From Gemmataceae bacterium (GTDB lineage Bacteria > Planctomycetota > Planctomycetia > Gemmatales > Gemmataceae), in NCBI GenBank assembly GCA_009692065.1, contig SHZY01000058.1, forward strand, positions 1 through 34,464: a DNA stretch of 34,464 nucleotides. The letters run 5' to 3'. The notes below the pieces were generated by a model that made no database searches, was not told the origin of the DNA, and saw only the letters and a list, made by a program, of their open reading frames with translations. Position numbers and translations under genes: made by a program. The first letter of the stretch is position 1. The number at the start of each line of letters is the position of its first letter. This document shows, one piece after another, positions 20,650 to 29,088 of this stretch.

Positions 20650-20664
20650 GACGACGCGGGGCTT
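20619..20664 (-). terminator. Rho-independent terminator of the DUF1549-DUF1501 unit
   Basis: On the minus strand, AAGCCCCGCG (20655-20664 complement) pairs with CGCGGGGCTT (20633-20642 complement) around a 12-base loop, followed by TTTTCTTTTCTTTTT. It begins 49 bases past the DUF1501 stop codon. It overlaps the last ~11 codons and the stop codon of the convergent hypothetical gene. Confidence 0.85.
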
Positions 20665-20712
20665 ACGGTTCACTTCTACCGGTGGCTTACGCCGCCCGGC
20701 TCGCCAATTTCA

Positions 20713-22059
20713 TTAACCAATCAGCCGCGGAATAATGCGGCCTTCGCGGAAGAGCTGGACCGGACGACCGGTCGGGGTGTTCAGCTCTTGGTGCGGGTCG
20801 ATGCCGAGCTGGTTGAAGATCGTCGAGCACATATCGTCCGGCGTGCAAGGCTCCGTTGCGGGGGCCATGCCGTTGACGTCGGTTGTGCCGTGAGCGTAGC
20901 CGCGCTTGAAGCCGCCGCCCGCAATGACGACTGCCATGGAGCGCGCCCAGTGATCGCGGCCCGCGTTGTTGTTGATGCGCGGCGTGCGATTGAACTCACC
21001 GGCGCAGTAGACGATGGTGTTTTCCAGCATGCCGCGGCTATCGAGATCGTCGATCAGCGTGGAGAGCACGGTGTCAAGCTGCGGCAGGAGACGAGCGCGG
21101 AGGGCGTTGAAGTTCTGCCCGTGCGTATCCCAGCCGCCGATGGAGACGGTGGTGAAACGGACGCCGGCTTCGATCAAGCGGCGCGCTGCCAACGCGCCCT
21201 GGCCGAACGGGGTCATGCCGTAGCGCTGACGGAGCATGTCGGGTTCGGCCTGCAGGTTGAACGCGTTGCGAGTCTTGTCGGAGCGGAGGATTTCGAGCGC
21301 CTGCTGATGGAAGGCGTCGAGGCCGCCGACGAGGTCCGCATTGCGATCGACGTTCTCGAACGTCTGATCGAAGTTGCGGAGCAGACGGTCGCGGTTCTCG
21401 AGTTGTTCGAGCGTGAAGCCGGTCGGCAGCGTGATGCCGCGGACGCGGAGGGCGGCAGCGGTCGGAGCGCCGCGGCCGGCCAGCGCGTTCGGAGCGCCTT
21501 CAACGATGAACGGGTTGTAAGCCGTGCCGAGGTAGCCGGCCTGGCCCGCGGTGCCGTTGCGCAGCTCGGTGAAGCTGACGTAAGGCGGCACGCCGGTGGC
21601 GGCGGGCATCAGACGGGTGACCAGCGAGCCCATCGCCGGGTAGTTGAGCGCCGGGGTCGGACGGTTGCCGGTCGTCATGAAGACGGTGGCGGGGCCGTGC
21701 GACGGAATCGTGTGGGCCAAGCTGCGGACGACGGTGGCGCGGTTCATGACGCGGGCCATGAGCGGCAGGTGTTCGCTGATGCGGACGCCGTCGGCCGAGG
21801 TGTTGATTTCGCGGAATTCGCCGCGGATGTTTTCCGGAGCGTTGGGACGCAGATCCCACATGTCGATGGTGGCCGGGCCGCCCGCGAGCCAAACCATGAT
21901 GACGTTCTGGGCGCGGCTGTTAGCCCGCCGAGCTTGCGCCGGTTGGGCGCTGGCTTTTGATTCGAGTTGGAGGAGCTGCGGCAGGGTCATCCCGAGGAGA
22001 CCAGCCGAGCCGACCTTGATGAAGTCACGGCGTGAGAAGCCTTCGCAATCGCGTGCCAT
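20713..22059 (-). CDS. DUF1501 family protein (Tat-exported)
   Basis: The 448-residue protein carries a twin-arginine signal (FSRRDFIKVGSAGLLGMTLP, RR at 10-11), so it is exported folded. The body matches DUF1501, a sulfatase/alkaline-phosphatase-superfamily relative abundant in planctomycetes. Evidence includes IMVWLAGGPATIDMWDLRPN, the HTIPSHGPA and FMTTGNRPTPALNYPAMGSL segments, GGWDTHGQNFNALRARLLPQ, and the GEFNRTPRINNNAGRDHWAR motif with conserved acidic and His residues. The exact reaction is not established. It lies downstream of a DUF1549/DUF1553 gene on the same strand, the usual planctomycete pairing. The 211-base gap between them contains a GTTTAG palindrome. A terminator follows. 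Confidence 0.93.
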   Translation of the reverse strand: MARDCEGFSRRDFIKVGSAGLLGMTLPQLLQLESKASAQPAQARRANSRAQNVIMVWLAGGPATIDMWDLRPNAPENIRGEFREINTSADGVRISEHLPLMARVMNRATVVRSLAHTIPSHGPATVFMTTGNRPTPALNYPAMGSLVTRLMPAATGVPPYVSFTELRNGTAGQAGYLGTAYNPFIVEGAPNALAGRGAPTAAALRVRGITLPTGFTLEQLENRDRLLRNFDQTFENVDRNADLVGGLDAFHQQALEILRSDKTRNAFNLQAEPDMLRQRYGMTPFGQGALAARRLIEAGVRFTTVSIGGWDTHGQNFNALRARLLPQLDTVLSTLIDDLDSRGMLENTIVYCAGEFNRTPRINNNAGRDHWARSMAVVIAGGGFKRGYAHGTTDVNGMAPATEPCTPDDMCSTIFNQLGIDPHQELNTPTGRPVQLFREGRIIPRLIG

Positions 22060-22157
22060 AGGTAGGATCCTTTAGAGCTGCCCTGATTGCCCCCCTTGCG
22101 ACCTTTCTTCGAGCAGCGATAGGAAAGGTTTCGGCGGGATACTTGGTTTCAGTCTTC

Positions 22158-22212
22158 GTTTAGCGCCCGTTGTAACACCACTATTACTGAGCGTTTACGG
22201 CGGGCGCTAAAC
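22158..22212. repeat. GTTTAG palindromic repeat, copy 4
   Basis: Perfect 12-base arms GTTTAGCGCCCG (22158-22169) and CGGGCGCTAAAC (22201-22212) enclose 31 bases with a small GTAA/TTAC pair and an extra GTTTAC. It lies between the stop of DUF1549/1553 and the start of DUF1501, so it would be inside the mRNA if the two are co-transcribed. Confidence 0.93.
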
Positions 22213-22270
22213 AAGGAAATAATTCAACCCATTAATCAACACCAACGCCAGCAAAAAGTTCCGATTTTTT

Positions 22271-24679
22271 TCAATGGTTCAAAATAAATTCCCGAGTGTT
22301 TATCAACGCCCACACCGTGTCGATCAGAGCCTCGCGGCGGGTGCCGATCAGGCGGCGGTGTTCCGCGAAACTTTGCCTGTCCTTCGCATTCGGCAAGCGC
22401 GACAAGGTCGCCAGGAACAACTCCTCCAAAACTTCCTCGTCTGTCTTAGTGGATTTGAGCAGCGTCTGCAAGCGGCCCGTAGGATCATTGAACTTCGCCA
22501 GCAGGCCCGGGTCGGTCATCAAGAACAATTTCTGCGGCAACGCAGGTTCCATGCTGCGTTCGCAGTCGCAGGCCGTGGTGCGGGGCGGCCGACCGAAGAT
22601 GCGCATCGTGTACGCCAGCTGAGCTTGCTGGAGGAACTGGCTGGTCCCGACCTCGACTGCCTTGACGCCGGGCTTCACATCGGCGCCGAACTTTTCGGTG
22701 GTGCCCAGGGCGCAGTTCAGCACGTCGAGGACGGCTTCGGCGATCATCGGGCGGATGTAGGCATGAGCGTAGTTGCGGTTGTCGAACTTGTTGGTCTCGT
22801 TGACCTTCGCGCTCAGGTTATAGACCCGGCTGCTCAGGATCACCCGTTCGATGTGGCGGAAGTCGTACTTGTGCTGAATGAAGTCCTTGGCCAGGGCGTC
22901 GAGCAGTTTCTCGTTGGAGGGCGGATTGCCGAGCGAGAAGTCATCGACGGGCTGCACCAGTCCGACGCCGGTGTAGTGGGCCCAGATGCGGTTGACGAGG
23001 ACGCGGGCGAAGAACGGATTGTCGGGCGAGCGCATCCAGTTGAATAGCTCAACGCGAGGGTCCTCTCCCTTGACAAGCTTGATGACCGGGCCGCCCAGCG
23101 CCTTGGCGCCGAGCTGCGTGTTGGTATCGGGATGCAGGAAACCCTTGCTGATGAGGCCGACGTAGATCTCCTTGGTGATCAGGTTGGCCTGCTGGACGTT
23201 CTTGGGTCCGTTTCCTTTGCGCTCGGCATTCTCTTTGTCGATGACGCGCTTCGCCTCGGGAGAAACGTTATTGGTGCTGATGCCGGTGAAGATGTTGGCA
23301 TAGGCGCGGTATTCAGCCTGGGTCCAGCGATCAAAGGGGTGCTTGTGGCACTGGGCGCATTCGACGCGCACGCCGAGGAAGGCGGCGGCGGTGCGTTCGC
23401 CCCAGATTTCGATCGGCACGTTCTGGGCGCGCCGCCAGTAGAGATCAAGGGTATCGCGTTTGGCGTAGGCTTCCGTGTCGTACTTGCCGGCGCCGTCGAT
23501 GCCGGAGTCGATTTGCTTGATGCGGGCCAGCCATTCCTCCGGCGTCTTGCCCTCGCGGCTGGTGGCGGTGAGGATGCCTTTGACCATTTCGTCGTAGGGC
23601 AGGTTTTCCTGGAAGCGTTTGCGGAGCCAATCGTGCCATTGCTGGCTGCGTTTGGATTTCATCGCCGGCGGGTTTTCCAGGGCCTGCGTGTCGTTGCCGG
23701 TGATGTCGGAGAACTTGGTCGCCCAGACCGCGGCATGCAAGGGATGATTGAGCATTTCATCGATTTTCTTGGCGCGTTTGTCGGGGCTGTTGTCCTTGAG
23801 GAAGGCGCGAATCTCCTCGGGCGTCGGCAGCTGGCCTAGGGTGTCGATGGTGATTCGGCGGAGGAACTCCTCGTCGGAGGAGCGGTCGGACGGGACCATG
23901 TTGAGTTTTTTCAAACGCGAGAAGACTTCGCGATCGATGTAGTTGACTTCGGGGACCTTGGGATACTGAAAGCCGGCGGTAGCCGCCATCGGCACCAGGA
24001 TGCGGACCGGCATGACGTTGCCGCGGTAGGAGACGATGACGGCGGTGCTGCCCGCCTTGATGCTGCGCACGGTGCCAAGGTTGCCCACGTCGGCGACGGC
24101 GTCGTCATTGGTGCGGAAGTCGCAGAAGTTGGTGATGTCGTGATCGGTGCCGTCGGCGAAGCGGGCCTTGACGAAAATCTGCTTGATCTCGCCGGGCTTG
24201 GTGAAGGCCAGCTCATCGGGGACCGCGGCAATGCTCACGACTTCACCGCTCCCTTTCGTCCACGAGGCGCCCTGGCGGATCCACTCGCGGACGATGTTGT
24301 ACTGCCAGGTGTCCCGGCCGAAGCGGACGCTACCGCCGTGCTCGACCTGACCGGTTGACTTCAAGAGGATCAAGCTGTTGTCGGGATCGATCGGGTTGAT
24401 GCGGCGGGCGGCGCTATCGCGCGTGATGGCGATGAAGTCGCGTTCCGGCTCGTAGCCGAAGAGGGAGAGGCGGAAGCCGCCTTTGCCCTGGAACGAGCCA
24501 TGGCACGAGCCGCCGGCGCAGCCGGTGCGGCCCAGGATGCCCATGATGTGCCGCTCGAAATCGACTTTCTCGAGCTTGCTGCCGTTGGGCAATTCAACCG
24601 CGGCGTCCGCAGATGCGCCGAACAGGATGAATGCCGGGATCAAGGCCAAAACGAAACGGAGCTTGGAAGCAGTGCGCAT
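22271..24679 (-). CDS. DUF1549/DUF1553 (PSCyt2/PSD1) protein with Big_2-like domain
   Basis: The 802-residue exported protein starts with a signal peptide (residues 1-27, ending SADAA). Residues ~35-140 are cytochrome-like with an unusual C-x4-CH (CAGGSCH, 54-60). Residues ~150-232 resemble a bacterial Ig-like Big_2 domain (FADGTDHDITNFCDFRTNDD, then VRSIKAGSTAVIVSYRG). DUF1549 occupies ~245-460 with a true CxxCH haem motif, CAQCH (441-445), followed by KHPFDRWTQ. DUF1553 occupies ~545-795 (RVLVNRIWAHYTGVGLVQPV, DDFSLGNPPSN). These planctomycete-specific proteins are thought to be haem-containing periplasmic enzymes; substrates are mostly unknown. CGGAGG 8 bases before the ATG supports the start. 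It pairs with the downstream DUF1501 gene. Confidence 0.93.
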   Translation of the reverse strand: MRTASKLRFVLALIPAFILFGASADAAVELPNGSKLEKVDFERHIMGILGRTGCAGGSCHGSFQGKGGFRLSLFGYEPERDFIAITRDSAARRINPIDPDNSLILLKSTGQVEHGGSVRFGRDTWQYNIVREWIRQGASWTKGSGEVVSIAAVPDELAFTKPGEIKQIFVKARFADGTDHDITNFCDFRTNDDAVADVGNLGTVRSIKAGSTAVIVSYRGNVMPVRILVPMAATAGFQYPKVPEVNYIDREVFSRLKKLNMVPSDRSSDEEFLRRITIDTLGQLPTPEEIRAFLKDNSPDKRAKKIDEMLNHPLHAAVWATKFSDITGNDTQALENPPAMKSKRSQQWHDWLRKRFQENLPYDEMVKGILTATSREGKTPEEWLARIKQIDSGIDGAGKYDTEAYAKRDTLDLYWRRAQNVPIEIWGERTAAAFLGVRVECAQCHKHPFDRWTQAEYRAYANIFTGISTNNVSPEAKRVIDKENAERKGNGPKNVQQANLITKEIYVGLISKGFLHPDTNTQLGAKALGGPVIKLVKGEDPRVELFNWMRSPDNPFFARVLVNRIWAHYTGVGLVQPVDDFSLGNPPSNEKLLDALAKDFIQHKYDFRHIERVILSSRVYNLSAKVNETNKFDNRNYAHAYIRPMIAEAVLDVLNCALGTTEKFGADVKPGVKAVEVGTSQFLQQAQLAYTMRIFGRPPRTTACDCERSMEPALPQKLFLMTDPGLLAKFNDPTGRLQTLLKSTKTDEEVLEELFLATLSRLPNAKDRQSFAEHRRLIGTRREALIDTVWALINTREFILNH

Positions 24680-24917
24680 TCCTCATTCCTCCGCGAGGGT
24701 AAACCACGATGCAAAGGTCGTGGAGATCAGGTAGGCTAAAAGCAACTCAGGCAGGGTAAACCATTCGCTTCTGGGTGAGACACTAGCAGCGAATGAACAA
24801 GCATACAAACTAATTGTGGCGAATCTTTGCAAAAGTTGCAAAGGCAATCTCGCTATTATCCCGTTTTATTAGACCAGCGAGATGGGAAAAGGTTCCGGTC
24901 GGTCGGACAAGAATCCC
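24680..24917. other. Upstream region of the DUF1549/1553 gene
   Basis: About 240 bases, more AT-rich than the surroundings at ~24765-24880. It contains a direct repeat AGGGTAAACCA (near 24696 and 24754) and an inverted pair TCTCGCT / AGCGAGA (near 24848 and 24878). It probably holds the promoter on the minus strand. I could not choose a reliable -35/-10 pair. Confidence 0.4.
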
Positions 24918-24984
24918 GTCCCCGTTTAGCGCCCGCAGTGCGCGTTCAGTTACTGAATGTTTGCTGCGGGCGTTAAACGGGGAC
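24918..24984. repeat. GTTTAG palindromic repeat, copy 5
   Basis: Arms 24918-24938 (GTCCCCGTTTAGCGCCCGCA, then G) and 24964-24984 pair over 21 bases with one G-T position. The inner TTCAGT/ACTGAA continues the stem. It starts 8 bases downstream of the secernin-like stop codon on that gene's strand. There is no T run. Confidence 0.93.
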
Positions 24985-24991
24985 CACGGAA

Positions 24992-26244
24992 TCACGCAAA
25001 AAACAGCACTTCCTCCTCCACGGGCATCGGCTTATCGATTTTCTGCTCGATCCCGAGCAGCGTGCGATACGCCTTGTCGAACAACTCGACATGCTGGTGC
25101 ATCATCTCCGTTGCCAGCTGGCCGATCAGGTACGGCTTGCCGTGCAGCTGATAGTCGTGGGCTTTCGCCACAAAGTCCTCGGCGTCCTGGTCGAACTTGG
25201 TCTGCAGGCGTTCGAGCGCTGCGGTGAGCCGGCCTTTTTCTTTGGCCTGGGAAAGCTTTTGCAAATCCAGGACGCGCTGCTCGATGGCGACTCCGACGTG
25301 CCTTCCGCGAAACCCGCCGGAAGCTCGCCGACCAGGCAGAGCGGGAAGAACAGCGCGATCTTCGGCGGCCCAAAGGCGAGCCAGGCGACGATTGGTTGCT
25401 CGGGCTTGACCAGATCGACCAGGAAGCTGCCGGCGTGTGCGGCCGTGCGCGCATGCAGGAAAAGTTCGCGGTTGAGCGTTTCCTGGTCCGCGAGCATGCG
25501 GCGCAGGAAGTACAGATCGATGGCGCCTTGCTGCTGAACGAGCGCCAGGCTGGCGTGTCCCCAGCGTTTCTGGGCGGCGGTCGTCGGATCATTTTTCTCG
25601 GCGACACAGCGAACGAAATCGAGCTTGGTGCCGTCGTCGGTCCACCAGCCTTTCTCCGCCGCGAAGTCAACCAACCCCGGAGCGAGACGGCGCCAATCCT
25701 GGCGAATCATCGCGGCATCGGTTACCGCGCGGGTGGAGCCGCACTCCAGCATCGCCCAGTAGCGGCCCGATGCTTCCAGGACGAACGCTTCCTTGCCATC
25801 GGCGATCAGAAAGATGTGGTCATTCGCGCCGTGATCGGGCGTCTCGCCGTAATGCTCCAGCAAGTCAGTCAGCACTTCGAAGGCATGATGGGCGCCGCGG
25901 CTGCGCTGGAGCGCGAGGCATACCAGGTCGGGCCCGCTCAGGGCGCCCGGGCCGCGCGGCCGGCGGCTCTGCCAGCTGGTTACGCCGATGGCAACGCGAT
26001 TCTCGTTGACGCCGTGCAGGAATCCCCAGGTGTGAAGCGGCTGGATGCCGAGGACCGCAAAGGTCTGCTTCGCCTCCGGCACCTCCGCTGTGGCGGCGTG
26101 CGCGACATCGCCCGCTTCGTGCATCATGCCTGGTACAATGTGCACGGCATGGCGCTGGCTCCCGTCGGTGTGATAGTTCAGGCCGAACAGCGTGGTCTGA
26201 TTGGCGGAAGCCTCTTTCAAGGCTACGAACATGTCGCTTCCCAT
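24992..26244 (-). pseudogene. Secernin-like (C69) peptidase homologue, frameshifted
   Basis: The first ~313 residues read as a secernin/C69-like Ntn hydrolase: MGSDMFVALKEASANQTTLF, HGVNENRVAIGVTSW, GPDLVCLALQR and DHIFLIADGKEAFVLEASGR. Near 25285-25305 the frame breaks. The expected continuation (VAIEQRVLDLQKLSQAKEKG to VEEEVLFFA) is in another frame and ends at 24992. Total length 1253 bases is one short of a whole number of codons, consistent with a single-base deletion or a sequencing error. Read through in the first frame, it would stop at 25126. GGAGG 7 bases before the ATG fixes the start. The family nucleophile is an N-terminal Cys in a CDxFVAL context; here Ser is found at residue 3, so activity is doubtful even without the frameshift. 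Confidence 0.8.
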
Positions 26245-26390
26245 GCCTGATCCTCCGTTGCTCGACGGGTTCCCTCATCCGTGAATAGCGAATGTGATGC
26301 GAAATTGATGGAGCGTTACCTGTTATTGGAACCGACTCAAGGGCGGACTGCAACAGGATTAACGTGAAATCCGCAAGAAATCCGCTGTGC

Positions 26391-26446
26391 GTTTAGCGCC
26401 CGCGCCAAAACGCCATGTGTCCGATGATTTGGCGTGGGCGCTAAAC
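26391..26446. repeat. GTTTAG palindromic repeat, copy 6
   Basis: Arms 26391-26409 (GTTTAGCGCCCGCGCCAAA) and 26428-26446 pair over 19 bases with one mismatch. The right end supplies the TAG stop codon of the phosphodiesterase gene (CTA at 26441-26443 on the plus strand). Confidence 0.93.
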
Positions 26447-26926
26447 GAAGACTTCAACCGTCTCCGCCTCGCCGCTCGGTAAATCCAGCACCAGGAACGT
26501 GCGCCGCGCGACGCGCTGCAGCGCGCCGGGATTGATGACGCGCGTCTTGCCGGTGCGATGTTCCTTGGCGATATGCGTGTGGCCATGGAAGAGAAAATCC
26601 AAGGCATTCGCATTCTCCAGATCGGCCAGCAGCTGGCGATCGTCGCCGTGCGTGAAGGCGAGCGCCTTGCCGCCGAGTTCGAGGTGGCCCCAGGCGCCGT
26701 GCATCGTCGCGCCGATGTCGGTGCTGGCACGCGAAAGTTCGCCGCGATCGTAATCGCAGTTGCCAAAGACGAAGTGGGTGTGCGCCGGGAAGAGTCGCAC
26801 GGTAGAGCCGTCCTGAATGTCGCCGCAGTGAACGATGAGTTCGACGCCGCGCTCGACCATGATCGCGAGGGCATTCTGCACGGAGATCGTTCGGTTATGG
26901 GTATCGCTGATGACGGCAATGCGCAT
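26441..26926 (-). CDS. YfcE/MJ0936-type metallophosphoesterase
   Basis: The 161-residue protein has the calcineurin-like metal-site motifs in order: DTH (D8, H10), GD (D36), GNCD (N56), H93 in FTHGD, and HGHTH (114-118). Its length and layout fit the MJ0936/YfcE group, small cytoplasmic phosphodiesterases active on model substrates with Mn or Ni. The natural substrate is unknown. The ATG at 26926 has GGGAG 8 bases upstream and is preferred over a GTG three codons earlier. The final codons EVFV and the stop lie against, or in, a GTTTAG palindrome whose TAG is the stop codon. Confidence 0.92.
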   Translation of the reverse strand: MRIAVISDTHNRTISVQNALAIMVERGVELIVHCGDIQDGSTVRLFPAHTHFVFGNCDYDRGELSRASTDIGATMHGAWGHLELGGKALAFTHGDDRQLLADLENANALDFLFHGHTHIAKEHRTGKTRVINPGALQRVARRTFLVLDLPSGEAETVEVFV

Positions 26927-27006
26927 TGAATTCACTCCCGCAGCATTCTACGCGCGCTGCCATGCGGATTTCCACCAAAACCATCGCCGCAAAATGCCGA
27001 TACCAT

Positions 27007-27111
27007 GTTTAGCCCCGCATCGAAGATGCGGGCCGGCGTCGCGGCGCGTGCCGGCTTCACTAATTGTCCCAAAGCACCCAGTCCTCCCGCGTCTACGACG
27101 TGGGGCTACAC
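27007..27111. repeat. Compound palindrome upstream of glmS
   Basis: GTTTAGCCCC (27007-27016) pairs with GGGGCTACAC (27102-27111) with one mismatch. Inside, CCCGCATCGAAGATGCGGG (27014-27032) and GCCGGC/GCCGGC around 27033-27055 form further hairpins. The first bases resemble the GTTTAG family but the core differs (CCCC in place of CGCCCG). It lies 82 bases before glmS. I saw no glmS ribozyme core. Confidence 0.55.
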
Positions 27112-27192
27112 GAAGTAACTGGCGTTGTTTTTCGCAGACCGCGAGCCGTATAACGGCACCCGGGGCACTCCCCACTTCATGGAGGAAGTTGC

Positions 27193-29031
27193 ATGTGTGG
27201 CATCGTCGGCTATATCGGCAAGCGCGAAGCGGAACCCATTCTCGTCGAAGGCTTGCGGCGTTTAGAATATCGCGGCTACGATAGCGCCGGTGTCGCCACG
27301 CTCACCGGGCCGCACCTCCATCTGCGCAAGCGCGCGGGCCGTATCGCCGATCTGGCCAGCTACCTGACCGACAAACCCGCCCCCGGTTGCCAGGGCATCA
27401 GCCACACGCGCTGGGCCACCCATGGCCCCGCCAACGATCGCAACGCCCATCCCCATCTCTCGGGCGATGGCACGATCGCCGTCGTTCACAACGGCGTCAT
27501 CGAGAATTACTCGATCCTCAAGAAACAACTGAAAGCCGAAGGTATCGTCTTCCACAGCGACACCGATACCGAAGTCATCGCTCATTTAGTGCAACAGCAC
27601 TACCACGGCGACCTCGTCGAAGCCGTCCGCAAGGTGCTGAACCTCCTCAAGGGCACCTATGGCATCGCCGTCGTCAGCACACAGCAGCCCGATCTGATCG
27701 TCGGCGCCCGCCTCGGCAGCCCGCTCGTCGTCGGCATCGGCAAGGACGAGAACTTTCTTGCCTCCGATCCCGGCGCCCTCAATGGCTGCACGCAGAAAGT
27801 GGTTTACATGCAAGACGGGCAGATGTGCGTCCTGCGCCGCGACAATTGGCACATCCTCGACGCCAACCACACCAGGATCGACGCCACCATCCACGACATC
27901 GACTGGGACCAAGGCGACAGCGACAAGGGCGACTTCGAGCACCACATGCTCAAGGAAATCTACGAGCAGCCCGAAGCCATCGAAAACGCCCTGCGAGGCC
28001 GACTCTGTGACGAAGACGCCTCCGCCCACTTCGGCGGTCTCAATCTCGACGCCCGCCACCTGCGCCGGGCCGAACGCTTCATCTTCACCGCCTGTGGCAC
28101 CAGCTACCACGCGGCTCTCGTCGGCGAGTATCTGTTCGAGGAATTCGCGCGCATCCCCGTCGAGGTCGAATACGCCTCCGAGCTGCGCTATCGCAATCCG
28201 CCGATGGAACGCAATACCATCGTGCTGGCGATCACCCAGTCTGGCGAAACCGCCGACACGCTCGCGGCCTTGCGCGAATCGAAACGTAAGGGGCATCACA
28301 CGCTCGCCCTTTGCAACGTCGTCGGCAGCACCATCGCCCGCGAAGCCGACGGCGGCGTGTACCTGCACGCCGGCCCGGAGATCGGCGTCGCCAGCACCAA
28401 GGCCTTCAGCAATCAAGTCGCCGTCCTCACGATGCTCGCGCTCTACATGGGCCGCATGCGAAATCTGTCGAGCTTGCAGGGCACGCGCATGATCCGGGAG
28501 ATTCGCGCCATCCCCGACCTCATCCGCAAGACGCTCCAGTGCCACGACCAGGTGCGTACGATCGCGCAGAAGTATCACCACGTCAGCAACATGCTCTATC
28601 TGGGCCGGCAATATCTGTTCCCGTGCGCCCTCGAAGGCGCGCTCAAGCTCAAGGAAATCAGCTACATTCATGCCGAGGGCTACCCGGCCGCGGAGATGAA
28701 GCACGGGCCGATTGCGCTGGTCGATGAGAATACGCCGTCGGTCTTCTTGATTCCGTCGGGCGGCGTGGTGGACAAGGTGATGAGCAACCTGGAAGAGATC
28801 AAGGCCCGCGGCGGCCCCGTCATCGCCATCGCCCCGGAAGGCAACGAAGAACTGGCCGAGCACGTGCTGAGCCGGGCCGACGAAGTTATCTTCATCCCGC
28901 AAGTGCCGGACTACCTGCAACCGCTGGTCGCCGTGGTGCCGTTGCAACTGTTGGCATATCACATCGCAGTTCTGCGCGGCTGCGACATCGACAAGCCACG
29001 CAACCTGGCGAAGAGCGTGACGGTGGAGTAA
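27193..29031 (+). CDS. glmS: Glutamine-fructose-6-phosphate aminotransferase
   Basis: The 612-residue cytoplasmic enzyme makes glucosamine 6-phosphate from fructose 6-phosphate and glutamine, the first step toward UDP-GlcNAc for cell-wall and surface polysaccharides. It begins MCGIVGYIGKREAEPILVEG; Cys2 becomes the N-terminal nucleophile after Met removal. The glutaminase domain runs to ~235 with RWATHGPANDRNAHPH and HNGVIENY. Two SIS domains follow (FTACGTSYHAALVGEYLFEE near 297-316, ITQSGETADTLAALRESKRK near 350-369, and EGALKLKEISYIHAEGYPAA near 480-499). The end KSVTVE is canonical. GGAGG is 8 bases before the ATG. Its length and all key motifs are normal. Confidence 0.97.
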   Translation: MCGIVGYIGKREAEPILVEGLRRLEYRGYDSAGVATLTGPHLHLRKRAGRIADLASYLTDKPAPGCQGISHTRWATHGPANDRNAHPHLSGDGTIAVVHNGVIENYSILKKQLKAEGIVFHSDTDTEVIAHLVQQHYHGDLVEAVRKVLNLLKGTYGIAVVSTQQPDLIVGARLGSPLVVGIGKDENFLASDPGALNGCTQKVVYMQDGQMCVLRRDNWHILDANHTRIDATIHDIDWDQGDSDKGDFEHHMLKEIYEQPEAIENALRGRLCDEDASAHFGGLNLDARHLRRAERFIFTACGTSYHAALVGEYLFEEFARIPVEVEYASELRYRNPPMERNTIVLAITQSGETADTLAALRESKRKGHHTLALCNVVGSTIAREADGGVYLHAGPEIGVASTKAFSNQVAVLTMLALYMGRMRNLSSLQGTRMIREIRAIPDLIRKTLQCHDQVRTIAQKYHHVSNMLYLGRQYLFPCALEGALKLKEISYIHAEGYPAAEMKHGPIALVDENTPSVFLIPSGGVVDKVMSNLEEIKARGGPVIAIAPEGNEELAEHVLSRADEVIFIPQVPDYLQPLVAVVPLQLLAYHIAVLRGCDIDKPRNLAKSVTVE

Positions 29032-29041
29032 AACTCGTTTA

Positions 29042-29079
29042 CGTTTAGTGTTCGCGTGGCGCCGCGCGAACGCTAAACG
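29042..29079. repeat. GTTTAG palindromic repeat, copy 7
   Basis: CGTTTAGTGTTCGCG (29042-29056) pairs with CGCGAACGCTAAACG (29065-29079) with one G-T position. The core is diverged (GTTTAGTGTTCG in place of GTTTAGCGCCCG), but the change is compensated in the other arm, so the stem is kept. It lies between the 3' ends of convergent glmS and the cytochrome gene. Confidence 0.9.
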
Positions 29080-29088
29080 GAGACAGGC

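Noticed and set aside
27000..27192. glmS ribozyme in the glmS leader
   Set aside because: I could not find the conserved ribozyme core; the palindromes there are better explained as a repeat.
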